Source: Parundibacterium terreum
GTDB lineage: Bacteria; Pseudomonadota; Gammaproteobacteria; Burkholderiales; Burkholderiaceae_D
Direction: 5' to 3'
DNA length: 64,000 nucleotides
NCBI RefSeq assembly: GCF_014636315.1
Contig: NZ_BMED01000003.1
Coordinates: 682,001 to 746,000 of the forward strand
The stretch's first letter is position 1; each line of letters opens with the position of its first letter. The notes beneath the pieces are model-generated. The model had not been told where the DNA came from and searched no databases. It saw only the letters and a program-made list of their open reading frames with translations. Both the position numbers and the translations under genes were made by a program. Shown here in pieces: positions 16,444-25,127 of the stretch.

Positions 16444-18624
16444 ATGGATACAAATCCGATTCAAAACGCCTCCAAAAAGAGCGAGTTTTCCAATTCCAGC
16501 CGTTTGTTGATTTTGCAAGGGTTGGTCCCTATTGCGACCAATCTTGTGTCATCCCAACTGGAAGCATTTTCCGGCCGTTTGACCGAGGCTTTGTTCAAGC
16601 TGGCAGATCAGACCCTGAGGCCGGAAGAGGCATCGCACAGCTTCCAGGCTTATCAGATGTTGAAGAGGAATAGCACGACCTTTTACAGGCTGGTGGCGGG
16701 GCAGGTGAATGCCGCACTGGCCAAGGAAGTGAGCACTGTCAATATCCGCAAGAAAGCCAAACCAGGGGAGAAGCAGGATTTTTCCCTGGTGACTTTCGAG
16801 GAAATGGAAAACAAGGTATTGCTGGGCAATCTGAGCCAGGCGCTGGAAGTTAGTAATGCGGAACAATTGGTCGCCTTGAATACCCGTATCGGACATGTGC
16901 TGAGGCGCACTCCGATCAGCGTCGCGCAAAATCCTTTCCGGCCCGAAGTCTTTATCCAGGCGGTATATCATGCCTGGATGGAGTTCGACGCGATGCCGGA
17001 GACCCATTTGCTGGTTTTGCGTTTGTTGCAGCCCGAAATATTTTTACAACTGACACCGATACTTCAGGAATTGAATAATGCAATGGTAGAACGAGGAATC
17101 TTGCCCGACCTTACCGAGGCTTATCGAGACAATCAGCGTAAGAAAGGGCCTGTGCGCTCGGACGACATCGCCGATAAGAATCCCCATCTGCATAACAAGT
17201 TAAAGAACATGTTCTCCCCTTCTGCTGCCGGAAATTCTCCGCTGGCCCAGGGTGGCCACGGAAATAATCAGCGCGGCGATCTGCAGTGGACGGAGGGCGG
17301 AACTCCCGGAGCTGCAGGCAATATGCAGGGCAGGCAGGACACGATAACGATAGACCGGCAGTTCTTTGACTACCTGACCACGATACAAAGGGCCGCGCCC
17401 GTCCAGTTTGTTCCCGGCAGCTTCGATACCGCGCCTTTACGCCAGTTGAAGGCGCAAGCACCGTCGGATGGCCTGACCCACATAGACCAGAATACGATAG
17501 AGCTGCTGGCCAGGATCTTCGACTTTGTCTTCAATGATCCGGCTATACCGGGCGATATCAAGGGCCTGATTTCACAACTGCAAATACCAACCTTGAAAGT
17601 CGCCCTGATGGACAAGGATTTCTTTTTCAAGGAATCCCATCCTGCAAGGGTGCTGATCGATACGCTGGCCAAGTCCAGCATCTTGCTCAGTGCGGATGCC
17701 GGCGGCGAAGATCCTTTGTATCAGGTTATAGAGGGCATCGTTGAACGGGTGCAGCAAGAGTTTGATCAGCAGATAGACCTGTTTTCCGATGTGGTGACGG
17801 ACCTGGAAGCCTTCCTGAAAGAGGAGGAGCAAAAGTCCGAGGAAGCCATCAGCAAGCCCGTCGCCGAGGCTTTGCAGCAAGAGAAAATGCGCCTGGCCCG
17901 TGAGTTTGCAGAAAACGATGTGGCTTTGCGGGTGGAAACCGGCGAAGTGGCAGGCTTTCTGGAAAGCTTCCTGCTGAACCAGTGGATACGCATACTGACG
18001 ATAGCCCATAGCGTCAAGGATCAGAAGCCGCATGCATTGGAAAATGCGCTGAAGACCATGGACGATCTTATCTGGAGCCTGAAACCCAAAAATAGTGCGG
18101 AAGAACGTAAGGAATTGGTCAGCAAGCTGCCTTCCATGCTGACGCTGCTGAACGCCTGGCTGAATGCGATCAAATGGGACGAGCCGGAACGGGTGCTATT
18201 TTTTTCCAAGCTGGCGGAAAGGCATGCCGCGATCGCGCGCGCGCCGCTGGAATTCTCGCCGCGGCGCCAATTGGAAATTGCCGTCAATATTGCGCAGCGC
18301 GCCAGTGAGCGCCGGCTAAGCAGACATGCGCAGGGCCAGTTGGATAAGCCGTCCGATGAATGGATGGAACTGGTGGAAACCCTGGAGCGCGGCGTCTGGG
18401 TGGATTTTGCCCGCTCCAATGGCACCACTACACGCTTCAAGCTGGCTTGGGTCAGCCCCAAGCGCACCCGGTATATCTTCACCAACCGGCAAGGGCACGA
18501 TGCCTTTTCAATTTCCGGTGATCAACTGGTGGCCAAATTCCGTGAGGGAGCGGCGGTGCAGGTTGTAGCCGAAACCGTGGTTGACAGGGCACTGGAAGCC
18601 GCGCTGCAAGACCCTACTGAATAA
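16444..18624 (+). CDS. DUF1631 family protein
   Basis: Large cytoplasmic protein of 726 residues matching the DUF1631 family, which is common in beta- and gammaproteobacteria and sometimes mislabelled thymidine phosphorylase. The body is mostly predicted helical with charged stretches, including an acidic Glu/Lys-rich segment around residues 455-480. There is a Gly/Asn/Gln-rich linker near 255-300. The last ~90 residues (RGVWVDFARSNGTTTRFKLA, then a YIFTNRQG strand) look like a small beta-barrel resembling a PilZ domain. PilZ domains bind cyclic-di-GMP, but the RxxxR motif is not evident. The ATG lacks a strong Shine-Dalgarno. Confidence 0.8.
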   Translation: MDTNPIQNASKKSEFSNSSRLLILQGLVPIATNLVSSQLEAFSGRLTEALFKLADQTLRPEEASHSFQAYQMLKRNSTTFYRLVAGQVNAALAKEVSTVNIRKKAKPGEKQDFSLVTFEEMENKVLLGNLSQALEVSNAEQLVALNTRIGHVLRRTPISVAQNPFRPEVFIQAVYHAWMEFDAMPETHLLVLRLLQPEIFLQLTPILQELNNAMVERGILPDLTEAYRDNQRKKGPVRSDDIADKNPHLHNKLKNMFSPSAAGNSPLAQGGHGNNQRGDLQWTEGGTPGAAGNMQGRQDTITIDRQFFDYLTTIQRAAPVQFVPGSFDTAPLRQLKAQAPSDGLTHIDQNTIELLARIFDFVFNDPAIPGDIKGLISQLQIPTLKVALMDKDFFFKESHPARVLIDTLAKSSILLSADAGGEDPLYQVIEGIVERVQQEFDQQIDLFSDVVTDLEAFLKEEEQKSEEAISKPVAEALQQEKMRLAREFAENDVALRVETGEVAGFLESFLLNQWIRILTIAHSVKDQKPHALENALKTMDDLIWSLKPKNSAEERKELVSKLPSMLTLLNAWLNAIKWDEPERVLFFSKLAERHAAIARAPLEFSPRRQLEIAVNIAQRASERRLSRHAQGQLDKPSDEWMELVETLERGVWVDFARSNGTTTRFKLAWVSPKRTRYIFTNRQGHDAFSISGDQLVAKFREGAAVQVVAETVVDRALEAALQDPTE

Positions 18625-18701
18625 GCCGCAAGCCAGGCTATAGCTGACGTCTACAGCGACTACCTGGCGAAGCCGGGTAATCACTGCCTTATTTCCCCCG
18701 C

Positions 18702-19346
18702 TTATTTCGAAATCGGTGTTTCCACTTTTTTCGTTACGCCGCTACTTCCTGGAAATTCCTTGAACGCGCTCTCGACCAGGTTGACCATCTGAGTATTCAG
18801 GGTCTGGTTCATGCTCTCGGTGCTGCTGCGGATATCGAAGAGCTGTTTGCCGGTGCCGGCGTCAGAAATCAGCATATCCAGTTCATGCTTGTACCAGCGC
18901 CTTACCTCCAGATCCATAGGCAAGCCGGGGCCGTAGGGGCCATAAGGTCCGTAGAAACCATAAGGGTAAAAATAGGGCCGGTAATAGGGGCCAAACCGGT
19001 GGAAGCGCCAGAACGGGTCATTCCATCCATAGTACGACGGCAGGCTGATCTGCACGTCGCTGGGTTCGGTGTGGTAATTCAACGCCACCTTGAATACCGG
19101 ATTACCGCTATTGGCTTCGGTAAAGCCGGACTGGTTCAGCTTGTTCCTGACCAGGTTTTCATAGCTGTTATATTCGAGATTGTTTTGTTGGACAGCTTGC
19201 TTGTCGAATACATAGGTTTTCTCTTTAACGTCAGCCGGCCACTCATGGAAAACCGTCACCTGGCTGGTCACGGTACTGCAGCCCGCAAGTAGGCTGAGCG
19301 GTAGCGCGAGAAAATAAAAAAGTGTGGAACGCAGCGTATTTTTCAT
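18702..19346 (-). CDS. DUF4136 domain lipoprotein
   Basis: Outer-membrane or periplasmic lipoprotein of 214 residues. The signal peptide ends in the lipobox LLAG-C23. The mature part starts STVTSQVTVFHEWP, typical of DUF4136 proteins. A Tyr/Gly/Pro-rich stretch (YYRPYFYPYGFYGPYGPYG) at about residues 121-139 is characteristic of several members. The C-terminus ends in a Lys-rich tail. It converges on the DUF1631 gene and diverges from pepN. Function of the family is not established; an envelope role is inferred. Confidence 0.85.
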   Translation of the reverse strand: MKNTLRSTLFYFLALPLSLLAGCSTVTSQVTVFHEWPADVKEKTYVFDKQAVQQNNLEYNSYENLVRNKLNQSGFTEANSGNPVFKVALNYHTEPSDVQISLPSYYGWNDPFWRFHRFGPYYRPYFYPYGFYGPYGPYGPGLPMDLEVRRWYKHELDMLISDAGTGKQLFDIRSSTESMNQTLNTQMVNLVESAFKEFPGSSGVTKKVETPISK

Positions 19347-19825
19347 GGCGAACTCCTTGCCTATCCAAATCCAATATAAGCTTTGATGATAAGCGTAAAC
19401 CAGTTTCGGCTCTTGAAGTATGGTTCTTTTAGCGATAAATGCTGTTACGGTTTGTAACCCAAAGCAAGCATTATGCTGGCAGTTTTAACGCACTTTGACG
19501 CAGATCAGCGCGTACTACACTGTGAATGATGCTGTGCTGGACGGAGGGAGGCTAAAATTTGCTATGAGGCGGCGCGCGTGCGCCGCCGCCGATAATCCTG
19601 CCAGCTTTATGGGAAAAAGCCGAATTTTCTCTTGATACGCCGTGTTTACCGTGATTTGAGCCGCTCAGGTTGGTAAAATGAGAGTCTTTGCAGAATTTTG
19701 GCGCCCGCTCTTGCTTCGCAGGCCTGGCCTTTTGAAGTGCAAACCGCCAATACGATGTTGGATTTTACCGGCCATGCCGGTGATTTCGCTGCATTCTTCC
19801 GAACTAATTTAAGAGACACAGACGC
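19347..19825. other. 479-bp divergent intergenic region
   Basis: The region separates the leftward DUF4136 lipoprotein from the rightward pepN, so it should contain both promoters. I could not identify a convincing -35/-10 pair. The clearest structure is a strong GC hairpin at 19568-19587. A minus-strand frame at 19646-19942 overlaps the start of pepN and has no support. A small non-coding RNA is possible but not shown. Confidence 0.5.
19568..19587. repeat. GC-rich hairpin in the lipoprotein/pepN intergenic region
   Basis: GGCGGCGC and GCGCCGCC form a perfect 8-bp stem around GCGT. No T-run follows on either strand, so it is not a standard terminator. It lies about 240 bases upstream of pepN. 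Confidence 0.5.
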
Positions 19826-22504
19826 ATGCGCACAGATACTCCAAGCACCCCCCTGACCATCTATCGCAAGGATTACATTGCGCCTGGCTTCTGGGTGGAT
19901 ACCGTAGAGATGGGTTTTGACCTGGACCCGATTGCGACCCACGTGGCGACCCGCATGACGATGCGCCGCAATCCGGAAAGCAGCGAAAAGGATATCGTGC
20001 TGTTCGGCGAATCGCTGAAATTGCTGCAGTTGCGCATCAATGGCGTCAGCGTCAAGAAATCCTCCTACAGTATCGAAAACGGCATCCTGCGCATCCGCAA
20101 TGCCCCGGACGAGCTGACGCTGGACATCGAAACACTGATACAGCCTGCAAAGAATACGTCCTTGTCCGGTCTGTATGTGTCGAACAACAATTTCTTCACT
20201 CAGTGCGAAGCCGAAGGTTTCCGCAAGATCACCTTTTTCCCAGATCGTCCGGATGTGATGGCGAAATATACCGTCATGCTGCGCGGCGACAAGAAAAAAT
20301 ATCCAGTGCTGCTATCCAACGGCAACCTGATCGCCGAGGGCGATTTGCCGGGCGGCCGCCATTTCGCCAAGTGGGAAGACCCGTTCAAAAAGCCGTCCTA
20401 TCTGTTCGCGCTGGTAGCCGGCAAGCTGGTATGCCAGCAAGAAAAATACAAGCTGAAGTCTGGCCGCAAGGTCTTGCTGCAGGTATGGGTGGAAGACGGC
20501 AACCTGGACAAGACCCAGCACGCGATGGACTCGCTGAAGAACAGCATACGCTGGGATGAGGAGCGCTTCGGCCTGGAGCTGGACCTGGATCGCTTCATGA
20601 TCGTTGCCGTCAGCGACTTCAACATGGGCGCGATGGAAAACAAGGGTCTGAACATTTTCAACACCAAGTATGTGCTGGCCAACCCCAGCATCGCCACCGA
20701 CGTTGACTATGCCGGCATCGAATCTGTGGTCGGACACGAATACTTCCACAACTGGACCGGCAATCGCGTGACATGCCGCGACTGGTTCCAACTGTCGCTG
20801 AAAGAAGGCCTGACCGTTTTCCGCGACCAGGAATTTTCCGCCGATCTGGTCGGCACAGCCACCGGCCGCGCAGTCAAGCGCATTGAAGACGTACGCCTGC
20901 TGCGCCAGGTGCAGTTTTCCGAAGACGCAGGCCCTATGGCCCATCCGGTGCGTCCTGATTCCTTTGTCGAGATCAATAACTTCTACACCGTGACGATCTA
21001 TGAAAAAGGGTCGGAAGTGGTGCGCATGTATTACACGCTGCTGGGCCATGATGGCTTCCGCAAGGGCATGGACCTGTACTTCCAGCGGCATGACGGCCAG
21101 GCAGTGGAGTGCGATGATTTCCGCGCGGCGATGGCCGATTCCAGCGGCCGCAACCTGAAACAATTTGAGCGCTGGTATAGCCAGGCCGGTACGCCAAGGG
21201 TCAAGGTGGAAAGCAGCTACGACAAGGCGAGCAAGACCTATGAGCTGACCTTGAGCCAGTCCTGCCCGGCAACGCCAGGCCAGAGCAAGAAGCTGCCTTT
21301 CCATATTCCGGTAGCAGTCGGCCTGCTGAACTCCAACGGCAAAGATCTGGTACTGAACCTGGAAGGCCAGGCTACACCGTCAAAAGCAACCACGGTTGTG
21401 CTGGAGCTGACGTCCGCCAAGCAGACTTTCCGCTTCACCGGCGTGGCTAAAAAGCCTGTGCCTTCGATACTACGCAATTTCTCGGCGCCGGTAGTGCTGG
21501 AATATGAATACACTGACGAAGAACTGGGCCACCTGCTGGCGCATGACAGTGACGCATTCAACCGCTGGGAAGCCGGCCAGCGCCTGGCCATGCGCCGTCT
21601 GGTCAAGCTGACCAAGTCCGTATTGCAAGGCGAAGCGCTGGAACTGGACAGCATGTTTGTCGAAGCGCTGCGCTCTACCTTGAATGACCGCACACTGGAT
21701 CCGTCTTTCCGCGAGCTGGTGCTGACCTTGCCTTCGGAAGCGATGGTGGCTGAAGAATTCAAGGAAGTGAATCCGCAAGCGATCCATCAGGCGCGCCAGT
21801 TTATGCGTAGCAGCCTGACCCAGCAATTGCGTGCCGATCTGCTGACCGCCTACGAAGAAAACCTGACTCCAGGCAAATACAGCCCGGATGCAGTATCTGC
21901 AGCAAAACGAGGCCTGAAGAACCTGGCTTTGTCCTATCTGCTGGAATGGCCGGAAGACGCGACGTTTGCGCTGGCGAAGACCCAGTTCGACGAAGCGCAA
22001 AACATGACCGACCGTCTGGCTGCGCTGACTGCACTGACCAATTTCTCCGGCTCTGCCAAAAACGCCAAGGTATCGGCGCAGGCGCTGCAGAAATTCTTCC
22101 GCGACTTCAAGAAGGAAGCGCTGGTCATCGACAAGTGGTTCATGCTGCAAGGCACGGCACGCACTACCGATGCCGCCAAGGTCCGCGAGCTGATGAAGCA
22201 CCCGGCTTTCACCTTGAGTAATCCCAACCGCGCACGCAGTCTGGCGTTCAGCTTCTGCAATGCCAATCCTTCGCGCTTCCACGCGGCGGACGGCAGCGGC
22301 TACGCATTGTGGGCCGATCTGGTGGTAGCGCTGAACAAGCTGAACCCGCAAGTTGCCGCTCGCCTGGCGCGCAGCCTGGATCGCTGGCGCAAATACCCAA
22401 AGGCTTTGCAAGTACAGATGAAAGCAGCGTTGCAACGCGTGGCGGATACCAGCAAGCTTTCCAAGGATGTGCTGGAAGTAGTCACTAAAGCGCTCGCGTC
22501 TTAA
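19826..22504 (+). CDS. pepN: Aminopeptidase N
   Basis: Zinc metallopeptidase of the M1 family, 892 residues, the bacterial PepN length, which removes N-terminal residues from peptides in the cytoplasm. The exopeptidase motif GAMEN lies near residue 268. The zinc site is H304-E-x-x-H308 with E327 eighteen residues on (HEYFHNW ... LKEGL). The C-terminal DUF3458 helical domains fill the last ~440 residues. It reads as a single intact gene and is followed 27 bases later by fbp. Confidence 0.97.
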   Translation: MRTDTPSTPLTIYRKDYIAPGFWVDTVEMGFDLDPIATHVATRMTMRRNPESSEKDIVLFGESLKLLQLRINGVSVKKSSYSIENGILRIRNAPDELTLDIETLIQPAKNTSLSGLYVSNNNFFTQCEAEGFRKITFFPDRPDVMAKYTVMLRGDKKKYPVLLSNGNLIAEGDLPGGRHFAKWEDPFKKPSYLFALVAGKLVCQQEKYKLKSGRKVLLQVWVEDGNLDKTQHAMDSLKNSIRWDEERFGLELDLDRFMIVAVSDFNMGAMENKGLNIFNTKYVLANPSIATDVDYAGIESVVGHEYFHNWTGNRVTCRDWFQLSLKEGLTVFRDQEFSADLVGTATGRAVKRIEDVRLLRQVQFSEDAGPMAHPVRPDSFVEINNFYTVTIYEKGSEVVRMYYTLLGHDGFRKGMDLYFQRHDGQAVECDDFRAAMADSSGRNLKQFERWYSQAGTPRVKVESSYDKASKTYELTLSQSCPATPGQSKKLPFHIPVAVGLLNSNGKDLVLNLEGQATPSKATTVVLELTSAKQTFRFTGVAKKPVPSILRNFSAPVVLEYEYTDEELGHLLAHDSDAFNRWEAGQRLAMRRLVKLTKSVLQGEALELDSMFVEALRSTLNDRTLDPSFRELVLTLPSEAMVAEEFKEVNPQAIHQARQFMRSSLTQQLRADLLTAYEENLTPGKYSPDAVSAAKRGLKNLALSYLLEWPEDATFALAKTQFDEAQNMTDRLAALTALTNFSGSAKNAKVSAQALQKFFRDFKKEALVIDKWFMLQGTARTTDAAKVRELMKHPAFTLSNPNRARSLAFSFCNANPSRFHAADGSGYALWADLVVALNKLNPQVAARLARSLDRWRKYPKALQVQMKAALQRVADTSKLSKDVLEVVTKALAS

Positions 22505-22531
22505 GCTGTCAAACCTATAAAGTGAAATAAC

Positions 22532-23533
22532 ATGAAACGTGTAAGCCTGACGCAGTATCTGGTAGAAGAACAGCGCTTGAATAATTCGATTCCGGCGGAG
22601 TTGCGCCTGTTGATCGAAGTAGTTGCGCGCGCCTGCAAGACCATCAGCCATGCCGTAGGCAAGGGTGCACTGGGCGAAGTGCTAGGCACGGCCGGCAGTG
22701 AAAATATTCAGGGTGAAGTGCAAAAGAAACTGGATATCCTGTCCAATGAAATTCTGCTGGAAGCCAATGAATGGGGCGGCCATCTGGCGGCGATGGCGTC
22801 GGAAGAAATGGAATCCATCCATCCTATTCCTCACCGCTATCCGAAGGGCGAATACATGCTGCTGTTCGATCCACTGGACGGTTCCAGCAATATCGACGTC
22901 AATGTCTCCATCGGCACCATCTTCTCGGTATTGAAAGCGCCGGACGGCATGTCCACGCCGACAGAGAAAGATTTCATGCAGGCCGGCAGCAAGCAGGTCG
23001 CCGCCGGTTATGCCGTGTACGGCCCGCAAACAGTGCTGGTGCTGACCACTGGCAACGGCGTCAACTGCTTCACGCTGGACCGCGAAATGGGCTCCTGGGT
23101 ACTGACCCAGCGCAATATGCAGATTCCGGCAGATACGAAGGAATTTGCGATCAATGCGTCCAACACCCGTCACTGGCACCCGCCGGTGACCCGCTATGTG
23201 AATGAAATGCTGGCAGGTACGACAGGTCCGCGCGGCAAGGATTTCAATATGCGCTGGATCGCCTCCATGGTGGCCGACGTGCACCGCATCCTGAACCGCG
23301 GCGGTGTCTTCATGTACCCCGCCGATGCGCGTGAACCGGACAAACCAGGCAAGCTGCGCCTGATGTACGAAGCCAATCCTATGGCGATGATCGTGGAGCA
23401 GGCCGGCGGCGCAGCGACCGACGGCAAGCAGCGCATACTGGATATACAGCCAAACAAGCTGCACCAGCGTGTGCCGGTATTCCTGGGATCTAAAAATGAA
23501 GTGGATCTGGTGACCTCTTACCACCAGGAATAA
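22532..23533 (+). CDS. fbp: Class I fructose-1,6-bisphosphatase
   Basis: Gluconeogenic enzyme of 333 residues that removes the 1-phosphate of fructose 1,6-bisphosphate. Metal-binding motifs are clear: EEMESI near residue 91, [20 protein letters not shown] (residues 110-129) and, near the C-terminus, [14 protein letters not shown]. The start is [14 protein letters not shown]. The pepN-fbp order is common in Burkholderiales. It is followed by a terminator at 23593-23631. It complements the Entner-Doudoroff genes at the right end of the window in a gluconeogenic, organic-acid-using metabolism. Confidence 0.97.
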   Translation: MKRVSLTQYLVEEQRLNNSIPAELRLLIEVVARACKTISHAVGKGALGEVLGTAGSENIQGEVQKKLDILSNEILLEANEWGGHLAAMASEEMESIHPIPHRYPKGEYMLLFDPLDGSSNIDVNVSIGTIFSVLKAPDGMSTPTEKDFMQAGSKQVAAGYAVYGPQTVLVLTTGNGVNCFTLDREMGSWVLTQRNMQIPADTKEFAINASNTRHWHPPVTRYVNEMLAGTTGPRGKDFNMRWIASMVADVHRILNRGGVFMYPADAREPDKPGKLRLMYEANPMAMIVEQAGGAATDGKQRILDIQPNKLHQRVPVFLGSKNEVDLVTSYHQE

Positions 23534-23592
23534 TAAGGGATGTCACTACCGGTTCAATATGTCGTGATTCGGTAAATGATGGCTGAATAAAT

Positions 23593-23631
23593 AAAGCGCC
23601 TGTCTCAGTCCAATGAGCCAGGCGCTTTTTT
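23593..23631. terminator. Terminator between fbp and the leftward porin
   Basis: A 15-base stem with one mismatch (AAAGCGCCTGTCTCA, 23593-23607) pairs with TGAGCCAGGCGCTTT after a six-base loop and ends in a T-run, preceded by A residues. It lies between convergent genes and can serve fbp and, on the other strand, the porin. Confidence 0.85.
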
Positions 23632-23662
23632 ATGTTCTGCGATGATGCAATAGTGATGAGGG

Positions 23663-24784
23663 TTAGAACTTGTGCGTGATGCCCAGCCCGAAACCGTAAG
23701 GGTCCTGGCCAGCCGCCAGGCCTGCTACAGGGTTGCCTGACAAGTTATACATCGCGTATTTGTCGTTGTTGATCCTGGTATAGGCAGCCCATAGCTCTGT
23801 CCTCCTGGAGAGGTTGTAGCCATATCCCAATGCATACTGGCGCGCGCCCGATTCTCCACCCGGTTTGCCGGTTCCTCCTATACCCGCGCTGGCATTGCCG
23901 CTTGCATTCAATGCACGCACATAAGAGGCGCGGAAAATATGCAGGCCTATTTCATGCGTTGCTCCAAGCTGCCACGCATTGCGTCCCAGATGCGTCTTCA
24001 CTGTCGGTTCGTAACGCAACTTTTCCCAGGCGAAGCGCAGGCGGGTGCCGCCTATGCTGTAGGCTGCACCCAGCTTATGCCCTTCATCGGTCGTGCCTGC
24101 CGCAAAATAATCGGTATGTCTTTCGTAGCCGTAGGCCAGGTACAACGGTCCCTGCTCATAGGTAAGCAGTCCGGATACCAGGCCCGGATTGCTGGCGGCA
24201 GTTTTTTCTTCCCTGGCGCTGACCGCGATGCGCGCGTTCCATCCCAGATATCCCGGCGCAAAGTATTGCAACAGATTTTTCTGGCGGCGGTCGAAGGAGG
24301 CGGGCGCTACCCCATTGGCTGCTGTTGTAAAACCATTTCCCAGCAGCGAATTGGAGGCGAAGATGCCTGCGGTAAAAGGGTCGATCGCATAGACGGAGAC
24401 AAAGCGGTATGGCGATTCCCATATTCCCGCCAGCACCTGTCCATATTTTCCACGCAGGCCGACACCGGTATTGCGAGTGAACTCGCCGCCGGCGCCGGTA
24501 TCGACAAACACATTGGATTCCAGCTGGAAGAAAGCTTCCATGCCGTCACCGAGGTCTTCCTTGCCGCGAAAGCCCAGTACAGACAGATTATTCGATACGC
24601 GCGCTGTGCTCGTTGGTCCCGCGCTGACGCTTTCTGCATCCACTTTCAGGAAGCCGTAGATAGTGATATTGCTGCTTTCCGGCATTGTGCCGGCATGTGC
24701 GCTGGCAGGCATTGATGTTGCTATAAAGGAAAATACACAGCCGAGCAGGCGTGGCCAATTGGCTGACTTTACTAATTTCTGCAC
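23663..24784 (-). CDS. Gram-negative trimeric porin (kynU-divergent)
   Basis: Outer-membrane porin of 373 residues of the betaproteobacterial OmpC-like family. It has a signal peptide ending PASAHA, a 16-strand-type barrel with alternating aromatic residues, and a C-terminal Phe (ITHKF) required for BAM assembly. The frame is open 12 codons further up, but the minus strand has AAGGAG seven bases before a GTG at 24784, which also gives a normal signal peptide (VQKLVKSANWPRLLG), so I choose that start. It diverges from kynU. A near-copy of the palindrome found at the GntR-cluster promoters overlaps its predicted promoter. It may admit kynurenine-type or related aromatic compounds. Confidence 0.88.
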   Translation of the reverse strand: MQKLVKSANWPRLLGCVFSFIATSMPASAHAGTMPESSNITIYGFLKVDAESVSAGPTSTARVSNNLSVLGFRGKEDLGDGMEAFFQLESNVFVDTGAGGEFTRNTGVGLRGKYGQVLAGIWESPYRFVSVYAIDPFTAGIFASNSLLGNGFTTAANGVAPASFDRRQKNLLQYFAPGYLGWNARIAVSAREEKTAASNPGLVSGLLTYEQGPLYLAYGYERHTDYFAAGTTDEGHKLGAAYSIGGTRLRFAWEKLRYEPTVKTHLGRNAWQLGATHEIGLHIFRASYVRALNASGNASAGIGGTGKPGGESGARQYALGYGYNLSRRTELWAAYTRINNDKYAMYNLSGNPVAGLAAGQDPYGFGLGITHKF

Positions 24785-24842
24785 CTTGAATCTCCTTGTC
24801 ATGATCATTATTGTGTGCAAATATTAGTTCTTTAAAAAGTAT

Positions 24843-24852
24843 ATGTATACGT
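24843..24852. promoter_or_regulatory. ATGTATACGT, one-mismatch copy of the GntR-cluster palindrome
   Basis: The site differs by one base from the perfect palindrome ATGTATACAT at 41244 and 42963, and shares the following TATAA. It adjoins the predicted -10 of the porin promoter on the minus strand. The inferred role is an operator for the GntR/FCD regulator at 40397-41050. Confidence 0.5.
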
Positions 24853-24915
24853 ATAATTTAATTAAAATACATATAAATTTATGTAAAAGCGGATGGACGA
24901 TGCGGAAAAGACATA

Positions 24916-24944
24916 TTGATATAAAAAATTGGAATATCTAGCAT
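24916..24944 (+). promoter_or_regulatory. Predicted sigma-70 promoter for kynU
   Basis: TTGATA at 24916-24921 and TAGCAT at 24939-24944 are separated by 17 bases and point at kynU. The -35 is close to consensus and the -10 is moderate. It would give a leader of roughly 175 bases. Confidence 0.35.
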
Positions 24945-25127
24945 TGAATTATTCATTTTCACTTATCTCAGCAGCAATGCATACTCAAATCACCAAGCAT
25001 GGGAACAGGCGCAGAAATCGCTGGAAAATGCACCGTTTTAGCTGTGGCGCTTTGAAAATAAAGGCGTGCAGGCAAACAGGTAAATGGATAGGCGCTGCCG
25101 CCGCTGCAACTATTAGGATGAAAGAAA

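Larger units (their letters stand above)
24785..25127. other. 343-bp divergent regulatory region between porin and kynU
   Basis: The region is strongly AT-rich and holds the ATGTATACGT palindrome-like site (24843-24852), a predicted leftward -10 (TATACT on the minus strand, 24838-24843) and a plausible rightward promoter at 24916-24944. The last 180 bases are a long untranslated leader for kynU in which I see no gene or riboswitch. Confidence 0.6.

Noticed and set aside
20312..22651. Minus-strand frames of 330 and 393 residues opposite pepN
   Set aside because: They lie within the complement of pepN, lack ribosome-binding sites and motifs, and are explained by its codon bias.
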